Shown one piece after another: positions 50,066 through 59,634 of a stretch of 64,000 nucleotides of DNA. Position 1 is the first letter of the stretch. Every line of letters begins with the position of its first letter. Source of the stretch: Alphaproteobacteria bacterium (GTDB lineage: Bacteria; Myxococcota_A; UBA796; GCA-2862545); NCBI GenBank assembly GCA_020632885.1, contig JACKEQ010000021.1:1-64000 (forward strand), given 5' to 3'. A program made the position numbers and the translations under genes. The notes under the pieces were generated by a model, which was not told where the DNA came from, made no database searches, and was given only the letters and a program-made list of their open reading frames with translations.

Positions 50066-51240
50066 GGGAGGAAACCGTACTTCTTGAGCTTGTAGCGGAG
50101 GGTGTTCCGCTCGACTCCGAGGAGCTTGCCGGCCAGCGCACGATCGCCGTCCGCCGCGTCCAGAGCGAGCTCGAGCAGGCGGGCCTCGATGCCCTCCAGG
50201 TGGTCGGAGAGCTTGAAGTCCTCGGTGAACAGACTGGCGTCGAGGGTGCCTTCGCTGGCCCGCTGCTGCGGGGTGAGCGTGAAGCCCGACGGCCCGAGCA
50301 CGGCGGTGCGCTCGGCGAGGTTGTGGAGCTCCTTCAGGTTCCCCGGCCAGGAGTGGGCAGCGAGTGCGGCGTTCATCTCGTCTGTCACGGCGGGCACGGG
50401 CCGCCCGTACTTCGCGCAGCTCTCGACGAGCGCAGCCTCGAACAGCGAGGGGAGCTCGTCGACCCGCTCACGGAGAGGCGGCAGGGAGACCACGACGACC
50501 GCGAGGGTGAAGTAGAGGTCCGATCGGAGCTGGCCGTCCGTCACGCGCTGCTGGGCGCCGGGTCGGGCGGTCGCGACCAGGCGGGTGTCGGGCCGGAGGC
50601 GCTTGAGCGTGCGCACGAGCTGCTGCTGCGCGTCGTGGGACAGCTCGTCGACGTCGGGCAGGACGACCATCCCGGAGGGCAGGTCGGCTTCACGTGCGGG
50701 ATCCACGACCGTGAAGGGCGAGCGCGCACCCCCGAGCTCGTGGAGCTTCCTCGCGGCGGCGATGCGCCCGGAGCCGACCTCGCCCTCGATCCACACAGGG
50801 GACGGGACGTCGGCGAGGGCCTGCAGCGTGCCGAGGAGAGCGCCCGCCACGCCGGGCTTCTGGGCGAACGCGTCGCCATTCGTTCGCCCACCCCCGAGGC
50901 TGGCGACCCGATCGAGGATCTGGTCGACGGAGATGGGCTTGGTGAGGAAGTCGCGCGCACCCATCTGCATGGCCTCGACGGCCTTGTCGACCGCGCCGAA
51001 CGCGGTGAACACGACGACCTCGGCGGGTGGCGTGATCTCCCGCGCGGCCCGGAGCACCTCCATGCCGCCGACGGGCTCCATCCGGAGGTCGGTGAACACG
51101 AGCTCCGGCGGGTCCTCCCGGAGGCTCTCGATGGCGGAGGCTCCGTCGTAGAGCGTGGTGACGTCGTGGCCCTGCTTGCGCAGGATGCGGCTCATCGCCT
51201 CCGCGCTCGAGCGGTTGTCGTCCACGACGAGGATCTTCAA
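50062..51240 (-). CDS. NtrC-shaped response regulator with degenerate AAA+ module
   Basis: This 392-residue protein starts at TTG behind GGGGAGG. The receiver domain (1-115) has Asp51 in LVFTDLRMEPVGG. The middle domain resembles NtrC, with IEGEVGSGRIAAARKL and LPPLRERVDELPSLFEAALV. However, the Walker-A Lys is Arg159, Walker B reads VVLPDVDEL, and the whole segment that would hold the sigma-54-contacting GAFTGA loop is missing. A Fis-type helix-turn-helix ends the protein (GDRALAGKLLGVERNTLRYK). It should bind DNA but not activate sigma-54 RNA polymerase. It is encoded after the histidine kinase gene at the end of the Tad operon. Confidence 0.85.
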   Translation of the reverse strand: MKILVVDDNRSSAEAMSRILRKQGHDVTTLYDGASAIESLREDPPELVFTDLRMEPVGGMEVLRAAREITPPAEVVVFTAFGAVDKAVEAMQMGARDFLTKPISVDQILDRVASLGGGRTNGDAFAQKPGVAGALLGTLQALADVPSPVWIEGEVGSGRIAAARKLHELGGARSPFTVVDPAREADLPSGMVVLPDVDELSHDAQQQLVRTLKRLRPDTRLVATARPGAQQRVTDGQLRSDLYFTLAVVVVSLPPLRERVDELPSLFEAALVESCAKYGRPVPAVTDEMNAALAAHSWPGNLKELHNLAERTAVLGPSGFTLTPQQRASEGTLDASLFTEDFKLSDHLEGIEARLLELALDAADGDRALAGKLLGVERNTLRYKLKKYGFLP

Positions 51241-51316
51241 GCGGACCTCCCCTGGCGGGTCGGTAATCCGTTTGTCCCGCCCTGCAACCGCTGGCGGTGC
51301 GCGCCTCAGCGGGCGT

Positions 51317-52642
51317 TCAGGCGGGTCCCCGCGGGAGATCGAGCACGAAACGCGCGCCGCCCAGGTCGCCGTGCTCGAACCTCACCGAGCCCGCGTGCCC
51401 CTCGACCACGCCGCGCACGAGCGACAGGCCGAGCCCCGAGCCACCGTCGCCGCTCACGTTCGCCTCGAACACCGAATCGCCCAGCTCGGGGTCGATGCCG
51501 GGCCCGTTGTCCTCGACCACCACGCGGGCGCCGCGCGCGTCACCGGCCGTCGTGATGCGAACGAGGCCCTGGCTGGCCGGTGCGGCGCGGAGGGCGTTGT
51601 TCACGAGGTTCTCGATGGAGCGCGACAGCAGGGGACGGTCCATCTTCACCACACCCGCGTGCCCGCCGTCCACCTCGATGCGCACGCCCTTCCGCTCGGC
51701 CTCCGAGCGCTTCATCCGCACGACGTGCGTGATCAGGGCGTCGATGTCGTGGTCTTCGAGCTTGAGGCGCAGGGTGCCCCGCGTGGACCCCTCGCGGAGC
51801 AGCCGGGTGACCACGTCGTCGAGGGTGCGGATCTCGGCGTGGATGGAGGCTGTGAGGGCTGCTCGCTCCTCGGGATCCTGCTCGTCCTTCAGGAGGCTCG
51901 TGAGCAGCTCCATGCTCTGCAGCGGGTTGCGGACCTCGTGGGCCACGAGCCTGGCGATCTCCTGGGCCACCTGCACCCGCCCGAGGATGCTGTGCTCGCG
52001 CTCCTCCACGGCGGACGCGACGGAGTTCAGGCGCTCGATGAGCTGATCGATCTCGTGGATCCGCGTGCCCCGCATGCGGACTCCGCGCTCGCCCGTGCCC
52101 ACGCGGTCGAGCATCTTGCCGATTCGCGAGAGGGGCTGGAGGAGCCGGAGCACACCGAGGGCGGTCGTGAGGCCCGCGATGGTGGCGAGAGCGACGGCGA
52201 ACAAGCCGATCCCCGCGTAGCTCCGCGTCGGCGTCGGGTAGATGGCGAACACCCGGAGGCGGCGGTTCTCGAAGCAGGCCGAGGTGAGGAGCTCCTTGCC
52301 GATGGTCACGGGGAGCACGCCGCTCGGCGCGCCGCACACCTCGTCCTCGAGGGCGGGAGAGATGTCGAGGCTCCCCTGGGCCAGGAGCACCCGCCCGTCG
52401 TTGCTGACCGCGCGGAGGAGCAGGGCCTCGCCGTTCGGGTCGGGCGTGCGACCAGCGTCCAGCTCGAGACCGAGCCTGGCGGTCTGCGCATACAGCTCGG
52501 CTCGTGCTGCACGGTTCTCGGCGAGCACGAGCCGGTAGAGGAGGGGGATCGACACGGGCGCGATGGCCAGCGCGGCGATCACGCCCGCGTAGACGCCCAG
52601 GACGACGAGCGCCGAGGGACGGTTCCTGGCGGAAGACGCCAT
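51317..52642 (-). CDS. Membrane histidine kinase of the Tad locus
   Basis: This 441-residue protein has TM1 at about 10-38 and TM2 at about 143-165, enclosing a periplasmic part of about 100 residues with two Cys. HAMP is followed by HisKA with His235 in RLVAHEVRNPLQSMELLTSL, an N-box SIENLVNNALRAAP, and G-boxes VVEDNGPGIDPELGDSVFEA and GGSGLGLSLVRG. The gene stands between the Tad genes and the NtrC-shaped regulator, its probable partner. A 76-bp gap separates the two. Confidence 0.9.
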   Translation of the reverse strand: MASSARNRPSALVVLGVYAGVIAALAIAPVSIPLLYRLVLAENRAARAELYAQTARLGLELDAGRTPDPNGEALLLRAVSNDGRVLLAQGSLDISPALEDEVCGAPSGVLPVTIGKELLTSACFENRRLRVFAIYPTPTRSYAGIGLFAVALATIAGLTTALGVLRLLQPLSRIGKMLDRVGTGERGVRMRGTRIHEIDQLIERLNSVASAVEEREHSILGRVQVAQEIARLVAHEVRNPLQSMELLTSLLKDEQDPEERAALTASIHAEIRTLDDVVTRLLREGSTRGTLRLKLEDHDIDALITHVVRMKRSEAERKGVRIEVDGGHAGVVKMDRPLLSRSIENLVNNALRAAPASQGLVRITTAGDARGARVVVEDNGPGIDPELGDSVFEANVSGDGGSGLGLSLVRGVVEGHAGSVRFEHGDLGGARFVLDLPRGPA

Positions 52643-52648
52643 GGAACG

Positions 52649-52921
52649 TCAGTTCTGGAGCTTGGACGTCCCGTCTTCCTTGTCCGTGGTCTCCTCGCGG
52701 ACGCGGATGCGGATCTCGGCCGCCTCGGTGCCGTACAGGTGGTACGTCGACGACGCCACGGACGGACGGGTGAGGTCCGGCTGGCTCGTGAAGGCCTCGG
52801 TGAACGCGCGGCCGTGGTCGTACGTGAGGTGGAGGGGCGACGCGCAACCGCCGAGGACAGCGACGGCCGCGATGCAGCAGCCCGTGACGACCTTGTGGAA
52901 CAGGGGGGTGTTGAAGGGCAT
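52649..52921 (-). CDS. Small lipoprotein of the Tad operon
   Basis: This 90-residue protein uses the ATG at 52921. Residues 1-26 are a lipoprotein signal ending in VLGGC. The short mature part (SPLHLTYDHGRAFTEAFTSQ) has a charged C-terminus. It might be a pilotin or stator accessory for the Tad secretin. The family is not recognised; such small lipoproteins are common in Tad operons. It ends 6 bp before the histidine kinase start. Confidence 0.6.
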   Translation of the reverse strand: MPFNTPLFHKVVTGCCIAAVAVLGGCASPLHLTYDHGRAFTEAFTSQPDLTRPSVASSTYHLYGTEAAEIRIRVREETTDKEDGTSKLQN

Positions 52922-52925
52922 CTCG

Positions 52926-53714
52926 CTACATCTCCTCGGGGCTCGGCTCGGCCGGCCTTGCGGGTTGCTCGGCACGCAGGCGTCGCACGGCTTCGTCAGC
53001 GTACACGTGTTCGGCATCGTACTTCAGCGCGCGCTGGTAGTACGAGAGGGCTCGCTCGTCATCACCTGCCCGCTCGAACGCGATCCCCACGTTGTAGTGG
53101 GCGTCGGCGGGGCTTCCGGTGGTCAGGAAGGTCTTCAGCGCTGCGCGGTGATCGCCCACCGCCGCTTGCGCGTAGGCGAGGTTGTTGCGGTAGCGCGGGT
53201 TCGTGGGCTCGAGGTCCACCGCATGCTGGAGGGCCTCGCGGCTCGCGGCGGGGTCGCGGCCGAGCAGCAGGAAGCCGTAGTTGTTCCAGGCCGCAGCGTC
53301 CTCGGGATCGAGGTCGGTGGCGCGGTCGCAGCTCGCGAGGGCCTCATCGACGCGCTCACTGTCGGCGTAGAGCACGCAGAGGGCGCGCTCCACCTTGGAG
53401 CTCTTGGGCATGGCCACGCGGCTCTTCAGCAGGAGGCGCTCGGCGTCGTCGGTCATGCCCTGCTGGCGCAGCGCGATGCCCTGGTAGAGGTCGAGCTCGG
53501 GCCGATCGAGCTTCTCGTCGCGCATCTGGGCGATCATGTGGAGCGCCCGGATGGCGTCACCGCCGTCGAGGAGCTTCTCCACGATCTCCAGGCGCACGGT
53601 GTCCTTCTCCGTCCGCCAGCGCGGCACGTCCTGAACGTCCCGGGGAGGACGCATGGTGGGCTTGGCGCAGGCGGCCGCGGAGAAGGCCACGGCGAGGAGG
53701 ACCGGGAACCTCAC
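52926..53714 (-). CDS. tadD: TadD-like TPR lipoprotein
   Basis: This 262-residue protein has a lipoprotein signal MRFPVLLAVAFSAAAC (Cys16) and about five TPR units, for example ALCVLYADSERVDEALASCD, then AAWNNYGFLLLGRDPAASRE, and YNVGIAFERAGDDERALSYY. TadD proteins act as pilotins or assembly factors for the Tad secretin in the outer membrane. Its start overlaps the tadC stop by 4 nt. The order tadB-tadC-tadD matches known Tad loci. Confidence 0.85.
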   Translation of the reverse strand: MRFPVLLAVAFSAAACAKPTMRPPRDVQDVPRWRTEKDTVRLEIVEKLLDGGDAIRALHMIAQMRDEKLDRPELDLYQGIALRQQGMTDDAERLLLKSRVAMPKSSKVERALCVLYADSERVDEALASCDRATDLDPEDAAAWNNYGFLLLGRDPAASREALQHAVDLEPTNPRYRNNLAYAQAAVGDHRAALKTFLTTGSPADAHYNVGIAFERAGDDERALSYYQRALKYDAEHVYADEAVRRLRAEQPARPAEPSPEEM

Positions 53715-54631
53715 GGCGGCGCGCCCCAGAGGCGGAACACGCGGATCAGCGCCGGGCCCATGAGCGTGAGCTTGAGCACGGGGAGGAGGAAGAGGATCAT
53801 GATGACCGTGAGCTTCGGAGACACCTTGGCGGCGCGCTCCTCGGCGCGAGCCATGCGCTTCTGCCGGGTCACGTTGGCGTGCACGCGGAGCGAGGCAGCC
53901 ACGGAGGTACCGAAGCGCTCGGCCTGGGCCAGCATGTTCACGAGGGACCGGATCTCGTCGAGGCCGGTGCGCTTCTCGAGGTGCCGGAGCGCCTCGACGC
54001 GCGGGACGCCCGCGCTGATCTCGCTGTTGACGAGTTGGTACTCCTTGGCGAGGAGCGGGGAGGCCTGCTCGAGCTCCACCGCGACGCGACGGAAGGCGGC
54101 ATCGATGCCGAGGCCGGCCTCCACGGAGGACACCAGGAGGTCGAGGCTGTCCGGGAAGGCGGCCAGCAGGGCCTCCTTCCGCTTGTTGATGTTGTTCTCG
54201 ACCATCATGTACGGGCCGAAGTAGCCGAACAGCGTGGCCCCGAGGGTCATCGCCACCGCGTACTTCAGGTCGAGGCTGGACGCGGCCGGGATGAGGATGA
54301 TGGGGAGGCCGATGGCCAGGGCGATGCGCGTGAAGTTCAGGATCTCCAGGGCGCGGGGGTGCTTGAACCCGGCCTGGATGAGCTTCCGCCGCATGATGTT
54401 GCGGTCCTCTGCCGAGGACGGGGTGATCAGGCGGGAGAGCGCGTTCTGGTCGCCCTCCTGGCTGCTGATCAGGATGTCGATGTCGGGCTCGTCGACCTCC
54501 TGGTCGCCCCGGGCCTCGCGCAGACGGTCGCTGGCGGTACGCGTGGGGTTGAGCAGGAGGAAGACGCCGTACACCGCCGCAGCGATGATGAGCACCACCA
54601 TCAGGGCGATGCCCGCGAAGATCACCTCCAT
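53711..54631 (-). CDS. tadC: TadC inner membrane platform protein
   Basis: This 306-residue protein has an N-terminal TM helix (about 7-30) and C-terminal helices (about 110-160 and 270-300) around a cytoplasmic GspF-like domain with LDLLVSSVEAGLGIDAAFRR, then VALELEQASPLLAKEYQLVN-like motifs. It is homologous to TadB and forms the platform at the base of the pilus with it. Only one base separates it from tadB. Confidence 0.88.
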   Translation of the reverse strand: MEVIFAGIALMVVLIIAAAVYGVFLLLNPTRTASDRLREARGDQEVDEPDIDILISSQEGDQNALSRLITPSSAEDRNIMRRKLIQAGFKHPRALEILNFTRIALAIGLPIILIPAASSLDLKYAVAMTLGATLFGYFGPYMMVENNINKRKEALLAAFPDSLDLLVSSVEAGLGIDAAFRRVAVELEQASPLLAKEYQLVNSEISAGVPRVEALRHLEKRTGLDEIRSLVNMLAQAERFGTSVAASLRVHANVTRQKRMARAEERAAKVSPKLTVIMILFLLPVLKLTLMGPALIRVFRLWGAPP

Positions 54632-54632
54632 G

Positions 54633-55592
54633 TCAGACCTCCACGTTCGAGATTTCGTACATCAGCCACCCGCCGAAGCCGTACATGCAGAATGCCAGGA
54701 ACACGATGCCGTTCCCGATGATGTCGTCGCGCAGGGGGGTGAGGTACTCGGGATTGAGGGCCGACAGCGCCAGGATGACGAAGATCGGGAGACATGCGAG
54801 GAGGCCGGCCGTGAACTTGGCCTCGGAGGTCATGGCTCTCACCTTGGCCTCGAAGACGAACCGGCTGCGGATGGTGCCCGCGATGTTGTTGAGGATCTCG
54901 ATGAGGTTACCGCCGGTCTCGCGCTGGAGGCTGACGGAGCTCACGAACAGCCGGAGGTCGAACACGCCCGGGTTGCGGTCGAGCATCTTGTCGAACGCCT
55001 CGCGGTAGTCGCGACCGAAGCGGACCTCCTCGAACACGCGGCCGAACTCGCCGGCCACAGGCATCGGCATCTCCTCGGCCACGAGCTTGAACGCGTCCGA
55101 GAGGCCCATACCGGCCTGGAGCGACCGGGCCATCAGCTCGAGGGTGTCGGGGAGCTGCTCGACCAGCTTGGTGGTGCGCTTGCTCGCCTGCCAGCGGAGG
55201 AGGCCGTAGGGGAAGATGGCTGCCGGGATGGCGAGCACCATGCCGATCATGCCGATGCCGATGCCACCCAGGATCAGGCCGAGCCCGCCCGCGACGATGA
55301 TGCGCGCGAAGAACGCGCTCACCGAGTAGTCCGCATCCGCCGAGATGATGAGCTGCTGGATGTGCTTGCCGGTGCCGCCGAGGGCGTTCGCCGCGACGTC
55401 CGCTTCGTGCTCGACGAACAGGCTCTCGGCCTCGGCTTCGTCCATGCCGGCGCCGGACTGGCCGAGACGACGCCGGAGGTCTTCCTGGCGCTGCTCCTGC
55501 CGGCCGACGTACGCCCAGTACAGGCCCTGTCCGACGGCGAGGACGGCCGTGAACACGACGACGAGGAGGACGACGAGGATCCAGTTCTGCAT
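54633..55592 (-). CDS. tadB: TadB inner membrane platform protein
   Basis: This 319-residue protein has an N-terminal TM helix, two central helices (about 95-130) and a C-terminal one (about 290-312). The GspF-like core reads LVEQLPDTLELMARSLQAGM, followed by GLSDAFKLVAEEMPMPVAGE and ETGGNLIEILNNIAGTIRSR. It interacts with the TadA ATPase during pilin extrusion. It is separated from tadA by 22 bp. Confidence 0.9.
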   Translation of the reverse strand: MQNWILVVLLVVVFTAVLAVGQGLYWAYVGRQEQRQEDLRRRLGQSGAGMDEAEAESLFVEHEADVAANALGGTGKHIQQLIISADADYSVSAFFARIIVAGGLGLILGGIGIGMIGMVLAIPAAIFPYGLLRWQASKRTTKLVEQLPDTLELMARSLQAGMGLSDAFKLVAEEMPMPVAGEFGRVFEEVRFGRDYREAFDKMLDRNPGVFDLRLFVSSVSLQRETGGNLIEILNNIAGTIRSRFVFEAKVRAMTSEAKFTAGLLACLPIFVILALSALNPEYLTPLRDDIIGNGIVFLAFCMYGFGGWLMYEISNVEV

Positions 55593-55614
55593 GGCTAGAT
55601 TCCGGAGGTGAGCA

Positions 55615-56964
55615 TCAGACTTCCATCTCGAAGCGGAAGAGCTCCGAGGAGAGGCGGATGCCGTTGGCTGCGAGGCGCCCGGCGAACTTGGGTCGGATGC
55701 CGGAGGCGCGGAAGCGCCCGCGGACCTTGCCGTACTCGTCGATGGTGCGCTGCTCGAAGATGAAGATGTCCTGGCTGGTGATGACCGGACCCTCCATGCC
55801 GGTCACCTCGGTGACCGCGAGGATGCGTCGGGACCCGTCGGGCAGCCGCTGCTGCTGCACGATGAGGTCGAGGGCGCGCGCGATGGTCTCGCGGATCGCC
55901 TTGTCGCCCATGTTCGGCATCCCGATGCCGACCATGGTCTCGAAGCGGGAGAGCGCGTCGCGCGGGTTGTTCGCGTGCACGGTGGCCAGGGAGCCGTCGT
56001 GACCGGTGTTCATGGCGGTGATCATGTCGATGGCCTCGCCACCGCGGATCTCGCCGAGGATGATGCGGTCCGGACGCATCCGGAGGCAGTTCTTCACGAG
56101 CTCGCGCTGCGTGATCTCGCCCTTGCCTTCGAGGTTGGCCGGGCGGGTCTCGAGGCGCACGACGTGGCTCTGCTGGAGCTGGAGCTCCGCGGAGTCCTCG
56201 ATGGTGATGATCCGCTCGCCATCGGGGATGAAGGACGACAGCACGTTCAGGAGGGTGGTCTTCCCGGAGCCCGTGCCGCCGGAGATGATCGTGTTCAGCG
56301 CCGACTTCACGGCGCCACGCAGGACCTCCATGATGGGGCGCGGGCACGACCCGAGGGCCACGAGGTCCTCCGCGGTGATCGGGATGGTCCCGAAGCGGCG
56401 GATGGACACCGCCGCGCCGTCGAGCGCGAGGGGCGGGATGATCGCGTTGAACCGCGAGCCGTCGGCCATACGGGCGTCGACCATCGGGTTCTGCTCGTCG
56501 ACGCGGCGACCGACGGCCGCGACGATGCGCTCGATGATCTGGAGGAGGTGCTTGTCGTCGTTGAAGACGACGTTCGTCTTCACGATGCGGCCCTTCCGCT
56601 CGACGAAGACGACCTTCGGCCCGTTGATCATGATGTCGGAGACCTCGGGATCGCGGAGCAGGGGCTCCAGCGGACCGAGGCCGAGGATGTTGTCGAGGAT
56701 CTCGTCGACGAGACGCTCGCGCTCCATCCGGTTGAGCGGGAGCTGACGTGCGTCGACGCGCTCCGTCAGGGTCTGGCGCAGACGTGCGGCCAGCTCCTCG
56801 CGGGGCGTGTTGCCGACCTGCTCGAAGTCCAGGGACTCGATGAGCTCGTTGTGGAGCTCACGCTTCACCTGCTCGAAGTCGGCACCGGTTCCGCCGGGCC
56901 CACCACCGCCTTTGAAGCGGCCCTGGGCACCACGCACACGGTCGATCAGTCGTCCACCACCCAT
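55615..56964 (-). CDS. tadA: TadA/CpaF pilus assembly ATPase
   Basis: This 449-residue protein is a secretion ATPase. The N-terminal domain contains LGPLEPLLRDPEVSDIMING, then Walker A GGTGSGKT (229-236), Asp box (ERIITIEDSAELQL), Walker B (RIILGEIRGGEAIDM) and His box (SLATVHANNPRDAL). A long Gly-rich N-terminus (about 1-25) precedes it. It powers polymerisation of Flp pilin at the inner membrane. It is encoded between tadZ and tadB with short gaps. Confidence 0.95.
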   Translation of the reverse strand: MGGGRLIDRVRGAQGRFKGGGGPGGTGADFEQVKRELHNELIESLDFEQVGNTPREELAARLRQTLTERVDARQLPLNRMERERLVDEILDNILGLGPLEPLLRDPEVSDIMINGPKVVFVERKGRIVKTNVVFNDDKHLLQIIERIVAAVGRRVDEQNPMVDARMADGSRFNAIIPPLALDGAAVSIRRFGTIPITAEDLVALGSCPRPIMEVLRGAVKSALNTIISGGTGSGKTTLLNVLSSFIPDGERIITIEDSAELQLQQSHVVRLETRPANLEGKGEITQRELVKNCLRMRPDRIILGEIRGGEAIDMITAMNTGHDGSLATVHANNPRDALSRFETMVGIGMPNMGDKAIRETIARALDLIVQQQRLPDGSRRILAVTEVTGMEGPVITSQDIFIFEQRTIDEYGKVRGRFRASGIRPKFAGRLAANGIRLSSELFRFEMEV

Positions 56965-56974
56965 TCACTCACTC

Positions 56975-58165
56975 CTACCCGAAGGGCCACCAGCCGCGCT
57001 TCTTCCCGCCACCGTCGTCATCGGGATCGTGACCCCCGACGGCATCCTCCGTCAAGACCGCCACCAGGTTGCTGATGTCCCGGGCGGTGTCGCTCTTCTT
57101 GTTGGCATCGCGGATCAGCTTGCCCTCGTTGACGGCCTGCTCCACGGTGCGCGGGTCGTCGGCGACGGTGGCCGAGACCGGGATCCCCAGGTTCTCCTTG
57201 ATGTCCTCGAGGGACACGAAGGCACCCTTGTACCAGCGGTTCACCACGAGCCGGATGCGCTCCTTGGGCACGTCGGCCGCCTGGAGCATCCGGATCTTGC
57301 GGAGGGCGTCGCGCACCGACGTGATGTCGGGCGTCGTGATGAGCACGATGGTGTCCGCCGCCTGGCAGGCGAGGGTGACGGCCTCGTCGAGGTGCGTTCC
57401 GCAGTCCACGAAGACGTAGTGGTAGGCCTTCGCCGCGAGGTTGAGGATGGAGTACAGCTCCTCCCCGGTGGCCTCGCCGATCATGTTGATGTTCTCGGGC
57501 ACCGGCAGCACGTGGACCTTGCTCTTGTGCACGGCCACGGATGCGGTGAGCGAGCGCTCGTCCAGGCGGTCGGCGCGCTGTGCGAGGTCCGCGATGGTGT
57601 CGCGGATCTTGAGGTCGAGCAGCGAGGCCACGTCGCCCATGCCGAAGTCGAAGTCGGCGCAGAGCACGGTGTGGATCGCTGCGAGCTCGGTGCAGAGGTT
57701 GGTGGTGAGCACCGTGGTGCCCACACCGCCCTTCGCGCCGATCATGGCGATGACGGTGCCCTTGTCCTCGTCGTCCTCCGCCATGCTGGCGGCGGACTTG
57801 ACGACCTCGCGGAGGCGATCGGCCTCCTGCGGGAGGACGACGAACTCCTTGAAGCCGACGCGCATGGCCGCGAGGATGGCCTGCGAGTCGGCGCGGTCCG
57901 CCAGGGCGATGAGGGCGATGTTCGGATGGCTCTTCGCGATGGTGCTCGCCAGCTCGATCGATGCGTCGATCGCGTTGGAGTAGCCCACGATGATGACCTG
58001 GGGACGCTCCTCTTCGATGGCCTCCTCGACGTCGCCGAAGCCGATCGGGCTGTTGGGGAGCTGGGCCTCGGCGGCGAGCGCTTCACGCACCATGCCCATG
58101 GCCTCGTTGTCGAGTCCCACGAGCAGGCAGTTCGCCGCTCCTGCTGAGTGTCCGATTTTCCTCAC
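56975..58165 (-). CDS. tadZ: TadZ/CpaE-like localisation ATPase
   Basis: This 396-residue protein starts at GTG, with AGGAG five to six bases upstream. Residues 10-125 form a receiver-like atypical domain, and a ParA/MinD-like ATPase follows, with KGGVGTT (145-151) in which the signature first Lys is kept and the second replaced by Thr, as is common in CpaE. TadZ proteins place the Tad machine at a cell pole. The C-terminus is Gly/Lys-rich. Confidence 0.88.
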   Translation of the reverse strand: MRKIGHSAGAANCLLVGLDNEAMGMVREALAAEAQLPNSPIGFGDVEEAIEEERPQVIIVGYSNAIDASIELASTIAKSHPNIALIALADRADSQAILAAMRVGFKEFVVLPQEADRLREVVKSAASMAEDDEDKGTVIAMIGAKGGVGTTVLTTNLCTELAAIHTVLCADFDFGMGDVASLLDLKIRDTIADLAQRADRLDERSLTASVAVHKSKVHVLPVPENINMIGEATGEELYSILNLAAKAYHYVFVDCGTHLDEAVTLACQAADTIVLITTPDITSVRDALRKIRMLQAADVPKERIRLVVNRWYKGAFVSLEDIKENLGIPVSATVADDPRTVEQAVNEGKLIRDANKKSDTARDISNLVAVLTEDAVGGHDPDDDGGGKKRGWWPFG

Positions 58166-58187
58166 GGGTTCTCCTGGAGCAGGGGGG

Positions 58188-59588
58188 TCAGCGCTGGAGA
58201 CCGACCACGCCGGTGGGCTCGGCGGTGCGGCTACCGGGACGCGAGCCGGTGCCGAGGAGGAACAGCTCGAGATCGCTCGGGTTGTTGTTCTCGGTGGTGC
58301 CGGGCGCCGGGGGGACCTCACCAGCGGCGAGCGGACGGACGAGGCGCGGGGTGACGTAGATCACGACCTCGGTCTCGCTGCGCTCGTGGCGGACGCCGCG
58401 GAAGAACACACCGATGATCGGGATGCGCCCGAGCCCCGGGATGCCCTTCCGGAAGAAGCTGCTGTTCTCGTTGAGGAGACCGGCGACCGCGAAGGTCTTG
58501 CCGGACTCGATGCGCAGGTGGGTGCGCGCCTTGCGGGTGACGAAGCCGGGGACCGAGATGCCCGCGATGGGGAGGCCCGTGCTGTAGTCGATCTCGGAGA
58601 CCTCGACGGTCATCCGCACGTCGATGATGTTGCCCGCGAGGACGGTGGGCACGAACTGGAGCCGGACACCGTAGTCCTTGAAGACGATGGAGATCTGGCC
58701 CTGACCGGTGGGCTGGGGGATCGGGGTCTGGCCACCGGCGAGGAACTCGGCCTCCTGGCCGCTCAGGCTCACGAGCGTGGGCTGGGCGAGGATCTTGCCC
58801 ATCCGGTACTCGTCGAGGAGCTGGGCGACCGCGACCAGGTTGATGGCCTGGACCACCGCGCCGATCGACATGACGCTCGAGCTCGAGGTGGGGACGCCGA
58901 CGCCCTGGGAGGTGGCGCCACCGCCTCCGACGATGCCTGCCAGGCCCGCGTTGGTCCAGCTGGGCTGCTGGGTGCCGCCCTGGCTGAGGCCTGCGCCGAG
59001 CTGCGCGGTGCCCCAGAGGACGTTCAGGCCCATCTCGCGGATGGCCTCGCGGGAGACCTCGGCGAACAGCACCTCGAGCTGCACCTGGTGGTCTCCCCGG
59101 ACCGACATCAGGTTCACGAAGTCCTCGTCGTAGATGCGGGCGACCAGGGCCACCTGCTCGAGGGTGTCGAGGTCGTCGACCGGGCCCTCGACCACGATGC
59201 GCTCCTCGAGGGGGTAGACGCGGGGCGCCTCGCCTTCGACGATGGAGTCGATGCGGCGCACGAGCTCGGTGAGGTCGCGGTGCACGGTGACCTCGTAGGT
59301 CATCGGCGGCACGCCGGGCCCGAAGTTCACCAGGAGGTCCGTGGTGCCGATGGCCGTGCCCTGCACCTGGAACTTGCGGGCGAGCCCGAGGTTCTGGATG
59401 TTCGCCACCGTGGGATCGGTGATCGCGAGGGAGGTGGGGGTCTGGGGCGTCTCGAGGTAGGCCGACTTCCCGAGCTCGATGTCGAGCCAGTCAGCGCGCT
59501 CCTCCTGTGCGAGGGCGGTGGTGCTGACGAGGGCCGTGGAGAAGAGGATGCCGACCAGTCCGGTCAGCAGCGCCTTGGGGCTTCGCAT
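58188..59588 (-). CDS. rcpA: RcpA/CpaC-type outer membrane secretin
   Basis: This 466-residue protein has a signal peptide (about 1-27, ending TALA), then BON/T2SS-like N domains, and the secretin core with VQLEVLFAEVSREAIREMGL, LSGQEAEFLAGGQTPIPQP and FVPTVLAGNIIDVRMTVEVS. The C-terminal motif EVVIYVTPRLVRPL is typical. It forms the ring through which the Flp pilus leaves. The C-terminal tail (about 420-466) is extended. A Gly-rich insertion (GLAGIVGGGGATSQGVG) may be a gate loop. Confidence 0.92.
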   Translation of the reverse strand: MRSPKALLTGLVGILFSTALVSTTALAQEERADWLDIELGKSAYLETPQTPTSLAITDPTVANIQNLGLARKFQVQGTAIGTTDLLVNFGPGVPPMTYEVTVHRDLTELVRRIDSIVEGEAPRVYPLEERIVVEGPVDDLDTLEQVALVARIYDEDFVNLMSVRGDHQVQLEVLFAEVSREAIREMGLNVLWGTAQLGAGLSQGGTQQPSWTNAGLAGIVGGGGATSQGVGVPTSSSSVMSIGAVVQAINLVAVAQLLDEYRMGKILAQPTLVSLSGQEAEFLAGGQTPIPQPTGQGQISIVFKDYGVRLQFVPTVLAGNIIDVRMTVEVSEIDYSTGLPIAGISVPGFVTRKARTHLRIESGKTFAVAGLLNENSSFFRKGIPGLGRIPIIGVFFRGVRHERSETEVVIYVTPRLVRPLAAGEVPPAPGTTENNNPSDLELFLLGTGSRPGSRTAEPTGVVGLQR

Positions 59589-59634
59589 CGGGGTGATCCT
59601 CTCGGGGTGGCGTGCGCGGACGTGGGGTGCGCCC

